From Panacagrimonas sp. (GTDB lineage Bacteria; Pseudomonadota; Gammaproteobacteria; Nevskiales; Nevskiaceae), in assembly GCA_021773655.1 (NCBI GenBank), contig JAJFJX010000188.1, forward strand, positions 1 through 12,760: a stretch of DNA of 12,760 nt, read 5' to 3'. The translations under genes were made by a program, and so were the position numbers. This document shows, one piece after another, positions 8,587 through 12,760 of this stretch (positions are counted from its first letter, which is position 1; each line of letters opens with the position of its first letter). The notes under the pieces are model-generated. The model made no database searches. It had not been told where the DNA came from and saw only the letters and a program-made list of their open reading frames with translations.

Positions 8587-8912
8587 CGGGCGGCCTCCAG
8601 CTGCGAGGTCTGCACGATCACGTAGTTGCGCGGCTCGGCCATGCCCAGGTCCTGGCGCGCCGTCGATTCGATGCGCGCGTGGTGCGACAGCGCGGCCTCT
8701 TCGAGCTGCAACTGCGACCACTCCATCTGCAGGTGCCCGTGCTCGGTCCGCGCCTGCGCGAGCTGGCCGGTCAGACTGCGGTTTTCATGTTTGATTGCGA
8801 TGGCCCACAAGGCCGACACGATCACCAGCGCAGCCAGGGCCATAGGCAGCATCAGGCCGCGCGGCCGGTACTCGACCAGCCAGTACCGCAGGCGCTGCCA
8901 GTGACGACTCAT
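8583..8912 (-). CDS. ftsL: FtsL, small bitopic cell division protein
   Basis: FtsL forms a complex with FtsB and FtsQ and helps activate FtsWI at the septum. It has 109 residues, a typical size. The layout is as expected: a basic cytoplasmic N-terminus (MSRHWQRLRYW), one hydrophobic membrane segment at about 19-40, then a periplasmic region with heptad-like leucines and glutamates (about 42-80) suited to a coiled coil with FtsB. It ends with ARQDLGMAEPRNYVIV, resembling the conserved LGM..P segment near FtsL C-termini. Sequence conservation in this family is low, so position between rsmH and ftsI carries much of the assignment. The ATG at 8912 overlaps the rsmH stop as ATGA. The open frame continues to 8969, but that would overlap rsmH by about 60 bases. 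Confidence 0.93.
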   Translation of the reverse strand: MSRHWQRLRYWLVEYRPRGLMLPMALAALVIVSALWAIAIKHENRSLTGQLAQARTEHGHLQMEWSQLQLEEAALSHHARIESTARQDLGMAEPRNYVIVQTSQLEAAR

Positions 8913-9919
8913 GGCAGGCGCTCGGCGATGCGCAGCACGGCGCTGCGGGCGCGCGGGTTGGCGGCGCATTCGGCCTGGGTGGGAAACTGCCGGCCGACGG
9001 TGCGAAACGCGCGACCCGACTCCGAGATCGAGAACCGCGCGTCGTACATCACCCGCGCCGGATCGACGGCGGCATCGGCCGCGTCGCGCCGCGGGCTGAG
9101 CGCCTCGCGCGTGAATCGCTTGACGATGCGGTCTTCCAGCGAATGAAAGCTGATCACTACCATGCGTCCGCCAGGCGCGAGCAGATCCACGCTGGCATCC
9201 AGCGCAGCCTGCAACGCATCGAGTTCACCGTTGATGTGGATGCGGATGGCCTGGAAGCTGCGCGTCGCCGGATGAATCTTCTGGCGCGGCCCGGGCACTG
9301 CACGGGCGATCAGCTCGGCGAGCTGCACGGTGCGGGTGATCGGCGCCTCGGCGCGCGCCTCCACCAGTCGCCGCGCGATACGCCGGCTGGCGCGCTCCTC
9401 GCCATAACGCCACAGCACGTCGGCGATCTGTTCGGCGCTCGCCGAAGCCAGCCAGGTCGCCGCGGACGCGCCGGCGTCGGGATCCATGCGCATGTCCAGC
9501 GGCCCGTCGTGGGCGAACGAAAACCCGCGACCGGCGTCGTCGAACTGCGGCGAGGACACGCCCTGGTCGATCAGCAGGCCATCGACACAGCCCTTGAGTC
9601 CCAGCTCGCCGGCCAGGGCCGCCAGCGCGGCAAAGTTGCGCCGGTGGATACGAAACTGCGGGCAGGTGCCGAACCGCTTCCAGGCGGCCTGACAGGCTTC
9701 TGGATCCTGGTCCAGTGCATGCAGCCGGCCCGTCTCGCCGATGCGTTCCAGTATTGCCGCGCTGTGGCCGCCGCGGCCGAAGGTTGCGTCCACGTAGAGG
9801 CCTCCCGCACGTGGCGCAAGCCCGGCGATCACCTCGTCGAGCATCACCGGTCGGTGTGCCGACATCAGTTCAGGCCGTCCGCGCAGCGGCGTCGGCGCAG
9901 GGCGCGGGCTGGCTCGCAT
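8909..9919 (-). CDS. rsmH: RsmH (MraW), 16S rRNA (cytosine-1402-N4)-methyltransferase
   Basis: This S-adenosylmethionine-dependent enzyme methylates N4 of C1402 in the 16S rRNA decoding centre. From the ATG at 9919 it has 336 residues. The AdoMet loop TFGRGGHS is at 46-53, followed by ALDQDPEA near 68-75, LLIDQGVSSPQFDD (115-128), RGFSF (131-135), MRMDP (143-147), PATRSFQAIRI (217-227), FHSLEDRIVK (258-267) and the C-terminal NPRARSAVLRIAE. Glutamine 119 replaces the usual leucine of the DLGVSSPQ motif. Start choice is open: the ATG at 9919 lies nine bases after the mraZ stop and fits the compact operon, but its first 18 residues are Pro/Arg-rich; the ATG at 9865 (MSAHRPVMLDEV) would give the common family N-terminus. 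A perfect hairpin covers the upstream junction. Confidence 0.97.
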   Translation of the reverse strand: MRASPRPAPTPLRGRPELMSAHRPVMLDEVIAGLAPRAGGLYVDATFGRGGHSAAILERIGETGRLHALDQDPEACQAAWKRFGTCPQFRIHRRNFAALAALAGELGLKGCVDGLLIDQGVSSPQFDDAGRGFSFAHDGPLDMRMDPDAGASAATWLASASAEQIADVLWRYGEERASRRIARRLVEARAEAPITRTVQLAELIARAVPGPRQKIHPATRSFQAIRIHINGELDALQAALDASVDLLAPGGRMVVISFHSLEDRIVKRFTREALSPRRDAADAAVDPARVMYDARFSISESGRAFRTVGRQFPTQAECAANPRARSAVLRIAERLP

Positions 9920-9925
9920 GGGGCC

Positions 9926-9942
9926 CGCTCAACGCTTGAGCG
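9926..9942 (-). promoter_or_regulatory. Perfect 7-bp inverted repeat over the mraZ stop codon and rsmH ribosome site
   Basis: The minus strand reads CGCTCAA-GCG-TTGAGCG: seven perfect pairs around three bases. The 3' arm contains the mraZ stop codon and the GAGCG that is the only Shine-Dalgarno candidate for the rsmH ATG at 9919. In RNA this hairpin could hide the rsmH ribosome site until a ribosome reaches the end of mraZ. The inverted repeat is seen directly; its function is inferred. Confidence 0.4.
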
Positions 9943-10369
9943 TCCGGAAGGCGTCGGCCACCCGTTCGCCCAGCGCGGAACCTTCGCCGAAGCGTTCGTT
10001 CCAGAGTTCTTCCGGCCAGAGGTCGAAGCGCCGGATCTGTCCCATCAGCACCGCAGAGCCGTTGAAGCGCGCATAACGACGCAGCATGGGCGGCAACAGC
10101 ACGCGCCCCTGCTTGTCAATCTCGGTGTCGCAGGCGAAGCCGATGAACACGCTCTTGAGGACTTCCGCGGTTTCGCGGTCGTCCATGTTCTGGATCTCGT
10201 CGGCCAGGCGCTGGAACTCAGGCGCCGGGTACAGCTCCAGGCAGGGGTTGGGGCCGCGGGTGACGACCAGCTGCGAGCCACAACCATCGGCCAGCTCCTG
10301 GCGATAGCGGGCCGGGATCGCCACGCGACCCTTGTCGTCGATGGTCAGTTGATGTGACCCGGAGAACAC
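9929..10369 (-). CDS. mraZ: MraZ, transcriptional regulator of the dcw cluster
   Basis: A DNA-binding protein of the SpoVT-AbrB fold which, in E. coli, represses the dcw promoter by binding tandem repeats near it. From a GTG at 10369 it has 146 residues (E. coli 152). It shows the two duplicated half-domains typical of MraZ: the first around DDKGRVAIPARYR (11-23), the second around DKQGRVLLPPMLR (85-97), followed by FDLWPEELW (115-123). The start gives MFSGSHQLTIDDKGR, which aligns with E. coli MFRGATLVNLDSKGR; an AGGGG lies eight bases upstream. The open frame continues upstream to 10465, but that would read through the promoter and leader. It is the first gene of the operon and the likely autoregulator of everything downstream to murG and beyond. 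Confidence 0.96.
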   Translation of the reverse strand: MFSGSHQLTIDDKGRVAIPARYRQELADGCGSQLVVTRGPNPCLELYPAPEFQRLADEIQNMDDRETAEVLKSVFIGFACDTEIDKQGRVLLPPMLRRYARFNGSAVLMGQIRRFDLWPEELWNERFGEGSALGERVADAFRTLKR

Positions 10370-10411
10370 GCGCTCGACCCCTGGTGGTTTGGACCTCGGA
10401 GGGAATGGACT

Positions 10412-10437
10412 CCCCACAATTGTCCACAAAAAACCCC
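10412..10437 (-). promoter_or_regulatory. Candidate MraZ operator: three G-rich boxes at 10-bp spacing in the mraZ leader
   Basis: On the minus strand, GGGG (10437-10434), GTGG (10427-10424) and GTGG followed by GG (10417-10412) recur at exactly 10-bp intervals just downstream of the predicted transcription start. E. coli MraZ binds TGGGN boxes separated by five bases, which is also a 10-bp period. Only the last box (TGGGG, 10416-10412) fits the E. coli consensus well, so this is a candidate site. Confidence 0.45.
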
Positions 10438-10445
10438 TTCGAGGC

Positions 10446-10474
10446 ACTATAAACCACCCCCTCACCCCCTACAA
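10446..10474 (-). promoter_or_regulatory. Predicted sigma-70 promoter of the dcw operon (upstream of mraZ)
   Basis: The -35 TTGTAG (10474-10469) and -10 TATAGT (10451-10446) are separated by exactly 17 bases. The -10 matches the consensus at five of six positions; the -35 matches at three. Transcription would start near 10439, giving a leader of about 70 bases before the mraZ GTG. The spacer is almost filled by two perfect copies of AGGGGGTG (10470-10463 and 10462-10455). It is the best promoter I can find ahead of the operon. Confidence 0.6.
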
Positions 10475-10546
10475 GCCGTTCGCGCAGAAAATTTCTTGGC
10501 TGAACAAGCGCTTACCCGAGCCTGGGACGCCCTGCAGAATGTCATG

Positions 10547-10571
10547 AAAAACAGCGAGATGGCCGGATCTC
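10547..10571 (-). terminator. Weak candidate intrinsic terminator downstream of rnpB
   Basis: On the minus strand GAGAT-CCGGCC-ATCTC forms a 5-bp stem with a 6-base loop, followed after four bases (GCTG) by five T. It lies about 115 bases past the rnpB 3' helix and before the mraZ promoter, so it could insulate the two units. The stem is short and the gap before the T-run is unfavourable, hence low confidence. Confidence 0.3.
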
Positions 10572-10637
10572 TTCAAGTTCGATGCAATATTGGCCACCAT
10601 TGCGCTGGCCCGGTCGTCGCCCACACCCGGGGCAGAC

Positions 10638-10662
10638 AGCCCGGTGACCCGGGCCACCGGCT
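10638..10662. terminator. G+C-rich hairpin just downstream of rnpB, without a T-run
   Basis: CCGGTG (10641-10646) pairs with CACCGG (10655-10660), extended by AG/CT across one bulged C, and the loop is rich in G and C. It starts about 24 bases after the rnpB 3' helix, where a transcription stop or processing signal would be expected, but no T-run follows on the minus strand. It may be a pause site, a protector of the 3' end, or chance. Confidence 0.3.
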
Positions 10663-10793
10663 CGAAAATGATCGAATGAATTAAAGGAGTCGGCCTGTAA
10701 GCCGGGTTCTGTCGGGAACGATCATTCCTCTAGGCGCCGTGTCACCACGGCACTCCAGCAACCTACCCGGCAGGCACGCGGGCCGCGTGTCGA

Positions 10794-10807
10794 CAGGCTT
10801 GCGCCTG
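10794..10807 (-). other. Extra GNRA-capped hairpin in RNase P RNA, between P16 and P17
   Basis: On the minus strand CAGGC-GCAA-GCCTG makes a perfect 5-bp stem with a GCAA tetraloop. It lies between the 5' arm of P16 (GGCAGG, 10816-10811) and P17 (ACGCG/CGCGT around 10788-10776). At this point E. coli M1 RNA, as I recall it, has only a few unpaired bases. Confidence 0.6.
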
Positions 10808-10870
10808 GCTCCTGCCCTATTTGGTCTTGCTCCGAGTGGGGTTTGCCGTACCGGTCTGTTGCCAGACTCG

Positions 10871-10901
<31 letters not shown>

Positions 10902-10915
10902 GCCTGTGCCGCTTT

Positions 10916-10957
10916 GGACACCCCTGGAAGTGAACTTCCACTTCGGGGACACCGTCC
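10916..10957 (-). other. Extended P12 arm of RNase P RNA
   Basis: A nested hairpin: outer GGAC/GTCC-type pairing, then CCCC/GGGG (10948-10945 with 10924-10921), then TGGAAG/CTTCCA (10940-10935 with 10930-10925) around a four-base loop, with a one-sided bulge at 10944-10941. It occupies the P12 position just before the conserved AAGGGTGAAACGG. P12 is the most variable arm in type A RNase P RNAs. Confidence 0.6.
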
Positions 10958-11111
10958 GCGCAGCCATCGGCGGTCTGCTCTCTGTTGCACTTTCCGTCGC
11001 CTCACGGCGCCCAGGCGTTACCTGGCACTCTGCCCTGCGGAGCCCGGACTTTCCTCCCCCGCGCCCCCTTGCGGGATTGCGGCAGCGATCGTTCGGCCGA
11101 CTCCGGGGCGG

Positions 11112-11117
11112 ATTCTA
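11112..11117 (-). promoter_or_regulatory. -10 box of the rnpB promoter, overlapping the rsmI stop codon
   Basis: Minus-strand TAGAAT matches the TATAAT consensus at five of six positions, and its last base is seven bases before the predicted first base of rnpB (11104). Its first three bases are the TAG stop codon of rsmI. No good -35 is seen 16-18 bases upstream, within rsmI. Confidence 0.6.
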
Positions 11118-11999
11118 CGCGCCTTGCGAAGGTTCGGTCGGCGTGCCCAGGCGCAGGGCCAGTTCGTAGACCACCGGTTTGCGCAATCCGGTGAGCGCAG
11201 CCACCACACGCGCCGCGCGTGCCGCCGGCAGCTCGGGCAGCAGCGCGCGCAACAGGCGCTCGGCCTCGACGTGGTCGGCAGCGACGTCCGGCGCGCCGGC
11301 GATGACCAGCACGAACTCGCCGCGCTGACGGTGAGGGTCGGCATCCAGCCAGCCAGACAGGGCAAGCGCCGGCAGCAGCACGCTCTGCTCGAAGCGCTTG
11401 GTCAGCTCGCGTGCCAGCAGCACCGGCCGCTCGCCGAGCACCTGCGCCAGGTCGGCCAGACAGTCGGCAATGCGGTGACTGGACTCATAGACGATGACGC
11501 TGCGCGGCTCGCGAGCCAGTTGCGCCAGTCGCGCTCGACGCGCGCCGCCGCGAGGCGGCAGGAAACCGGCGAACAGGAATTCGTCGCTGGGCAGCCCGGC
11601 GATCGACAGCGCCGCAACCGCCGCGCAAGGCCCGGGCACGGCGATCACCTCGCAGCCTGCCGCACGCGCCGCGCGCACCAACGCAAAGCCCGGATCCGAG
11701 ATCAGCGGCGTGCCCGCGTCGGAGACCAGGGCCAGACTGTCGCCATCCTGCAGGCGCCGGATCAGCGCCGAGGTGGCGCGTTCCTCGTTGTGTTCGTGCA
11801 GCGCAGTCAGGGGCGTGGACACGCCGTGATGCCGCAGCAGCACGCCGGAGGTCCGCGTGTCTTCGGCCGCGATCAGGCTGACCGCCGCCAGCACTGCGCA
11901 CGCACGCGGCGACAGATCCCCCAGATGCCCGATGGGTGTGGCCACCACGTACAGGCAGCCGCCACGCACATCTGCCGTCGCGTCTGCAAGGAGGGTCAC
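11115..11999 (-). CDS. rsmI: RsmI, 16S rRNA (cytidine-1402-2'-O)-methyltransferase
   Basis: A tetrapyrrole-methylase-fold enzyme that adds the 2'-O-methyl group to C1402 of 16S rRNA, the base whose N4 is methylated by RsmH. It has 294 residues (E. coli 286). Family motifs are all present: TPIGHLGDLS (21-30), AAEDTR (44-49), LVSDAGTPLISDPG (91-104), VPGPCA (121-126), GFLPPRG (145-151), YESSHR (171-176) and ARELTK (196-201). The start is a GTG at 11999 with a weak GGA seven bases upstream; a GTG at 11969 is an alternative but would cut very close to the first motif. It is transcribed divergently from lpoA across 48 bases, as in E. coli, and its stop codon overlaps the rnpB -10 box. Confidence 0.97.
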   Translation of the reverse strand: MTLLADATADVRGGCLYVVATPIGHLGDLSPRACAVLAAVSLIAAEDTRTSGVLLRHHGVSTPLTALHEHNEERATSALIRRLQDGDSLALVSDAGTPLISDPGFALVRAARAAGCEVIAVPGPCAAVAALSIAGLPSDEFLFAGFLPPRGGARRARLAQLAREPRSVIVYESSHRIADCLADLAQVLGERPVLLARELTKRFEQSVLLPALALSGWLDADPHRQRGEFVLVIAGAPDVAADHVEAERLLRALLPELPAARAARVVAALTGLRKPVVYELALRLGTPTEPSQGA

Positions 12000-12047
12000 T
12001 GGAAAGTCCGTCGGGCAGCAACACGCTGCGTGCCATACTTTATCGTC
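12000..12047. promoter_or_regulatory. 48-bp divergent spacer between rsmI and lpoA
   Basis: Both genes must be expressed from this spacer or from within each other's 5' coding ends. It holds an inverted repeat GCAGC-AACAC-GCTGC (12015-12029) and an A+T-rich patch CATACTTTATCG (12034-12045) that could supply a -10 on either strand. No clear -35 is seen, and there is no Shine-Dalgarno sequence before the lpoA ATG. Confidence 0.35.
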
Positions 12048-12760
12048 ATGACGCTCCTACGCTGCCTGATCCTTGTGCTCGGCGCCTGGCTGGCCATGGT
12101 CCAGACGGCACCGGCCGCGTCCTCGCCGGCAGCGGTGCTGTCGCTGATCGGGCAGGCCGAACAGGCGGTCGCAGCCGGCGACGACCGCGGCGCCGAAGCA
12201 CTGCTTTCGCGGATTCCCGGTCGCTCGGTCGACGGCGTGCAGTTGGCACGTCTGCAGTTGGTGCGGGCCGAGATCGGGCGCATCCGGCGCCAGCCCGACA
12301 CCATGCTTCGCTCGCTGCCACCGACATCGGATCACGTGCCCGCACTGGCGGCGCGCATCGAGGGCATGCGCGGCGAAGCGCACTTCATGGCGGGAGACGC
12401 GGTGCAGGCGGTGCGCGCGCTGGTGATGCGCGAACGCTGGTTGCGCGCCCCCTCGGATCTGGCCGACAACCGCGAACGCATCTGGAGCGGACTGATCGCC
12501 ACGCCGCTGGGGCCCGGTGCCGCCGCCGAGATCCTTGGCCAGCCGCCGATGGTGCGCGGCTGGCTGGATTTCGCCCAGGTGCTGCAGCAAGGGGCATCGG
12601 CGGCAGCCGTCACCGACTGGAGCCAACGTCATCCCGGGCATCCCGCGCAGGCCAGGATCGCTGCCGTCAGTCCGGGTTCGGCGTCGGCACGGGCCGGCCA
12701 GCGGCGAACAACTCTGGATCCGGGTCTGGATTCGGGTCTGGATCCGGGTCCAGGTCCAGG
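12048..12760 (+). CDS. lpoA: LpoA-like penicillin-binding protein activator (N-terminal 237 residues; cut by window edge)
   Basis: LpoA is a regulator that reaches PBP1A from the outer membrane and stimulates its synthase activity. The frame starts at the ATG at 12048 and is open to the window end. A hydrophobic signal segment (LILVLGAWLAMVQTAPAA, 7-24) is followed by an alpha-helical TPR-like N-domain. It aligns with the corresponding part of E. coli LpoA, notably RALVMRERWL (123-132), RGWLDFAQV (170-178) and DWSQRHPGHPA (190-200); E. coli has GWLDL and DWQKRYPNNP. An LDPG repeat begins at residue 223, where the linker to the C-terminal domain is expected. Oddity: no lipobox cysteine; the best lipobox-like site reads LGAW (W14). 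A GTG at 12030 is the alternative start. No ribosome site is visible. The divergent rsmI neighbour supports the assignment. Confidence 0.88.
   Translation, partial: MTLLRCLILVLGAWLAMVQTAPAASSPAAVLSLIGQAEQAVAAGDDRGAEALLSRIPGRSVDGVQLARLQLVRAEIGRIRRQPDTMLRSLPPTSDHVPALAARIEGMRGEAHFMAGDAVQAVRALVMRERWLRAPSDLADNRERIWSGLIATPLGPGAAAEILGQPPMVRGWLDFAQVLQQGASAAAVTDWSQRHPGHPAQARIAAVSPGSASARAGQRRTTLDPGLDSGLDPGPGP
12714..12760 (+). repeat. In-frame 12-bp tandem repeat in lpoA, running into the window edge
   Basis: Three copies of CTGGATCCGGGT (12714-12725, 12726-12737 with one C-to-T change, 12738-12749) encode LDPG-LDSG-LDPG, followed by CCAGGT and a partial second copy. All stay in the lpoA frame. The array may continue beyond 12760. 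Confidence 0.85.

Larger units (their letters stand above)
10475..10682. other. Intergenic region between rnpB and the mraZ promoter, no gene seen
   Basis: Together with the mraZ leader this makes a 316-base gene-free stretch (10370-10685). Short open frames exist on both strands, but none has a recognisable domain, a good ribosome site or a conserved neighbour. It holds two small hairpins (listed separately) and short palindromes such as CAATATTG near 10586. A second, more distal mra promoter could lie here, but I found no convincing -35/-10 pair. Confidence 0.5.

Noticed and set aside
595..9146. Long open frames on the plus strand opposite the dcw genes, for example 2812-4137, 4209-5228, 5399-6811 and 6871-8625.
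   Set aside because: They mirror real genes with complete family motifs on the other strand. Their products are rich in Gln, His, Arg and Ala with no recognisable domains, as expected when high G+C at third positions removes stop codons from the antisense frame.
9143..10357. A 404-residue plus-strand open frame opposite rsmH and mraZ.
   Set aside because: Antisense shadow: it crosses the boundary of two well-supported genes and shows no domain or ribosome site.
10469..10657. A 62-residue minus-strand open frame with a GSGKR string resembling an ATP-binding loop.
   Set aside because: It runs through the mraZ promoter region, has no supporting ribosome site, and the string lacks the rest of a P-loop fold.
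10762..10770. Possible loss of the tRNA CCA-binding GGU in RNase P RNA.
   Set aside because: I first looked in the P16/P17 region, where no GGU is found, but the motif belongs in L15 and is present there as CCGGGTAGG.

Overview
This window is the front half of a division and cell wall (dcw) cluster from a high-G+C proteobacterium, read on the minus strand. Next to it are the RNase P RNA gene, rsmI and the start of a divergent lpoA. An lpoA homologue beside rsmI points to a gammaproteobacterium. The rsmI-rnpB-mraZ-rsmH adjacency is, from memory, also found in Pseudomonas. Very high G+C and strong G/C bias at third codon positions would suit a Xanthomonadales/Nevskiales-like or pseudomonad-like lineage, but I cannot place it more exactly.

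Layout, in the direction of transcription of the minus-strand genes (right to left): rsmI (11999-11115); rnpB (11104 to about 10683), whose -10 box overlaps the rsmI stop codon; a 316-base gene-free stretch that ends in the mraZ promoter (10474-10446) and a G-rich leader; mraZ, rsmH, ftsL, ftsI, murE, murF, mraY, murD, ftsW; then murG, cut off by the left edge. On the plus strand lpoA starts at 12048 and runs off the right edge.

The dcw genes form one tightly packed operon. Six junctions are stop/start overlaps of four bases (ATGA, GTGA or TTGA), and the others have gaps of 2 to 22 bases. MraZ is the cluster's own regulator. RsmH and RsmI add two different methyl groups to the same 16S rRNA base, C1402. 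MurE and MurF finish the UDP-MurNAc-pentapeptide begun by enzymes including MurD. MraY and MurG build lipid I and lipid II. FtsW (SEDS glycosyltransferase), FtsI (PBP3 transpeptidase) and FtsL belong to the septal peptidoglycan machine. LpoA activates the peptidoglycan synthase PBP1A.

I see no phage, insertion sequence, CRISPR array, defence system or unknown gene cluster; the gene content is conserved housekeeping. The points worth a second look are smaller: a possible lost lipobox cysteine in lpoA, an in-frame 12-bp tandem repeat in lpoA at the right edge, two extra hairpins in rnpB, 10-bp-phased G-rich repeats in the mraZ leader, a perfect hairpin over the mraZ/rsmH junction, and a TTG start for murF.
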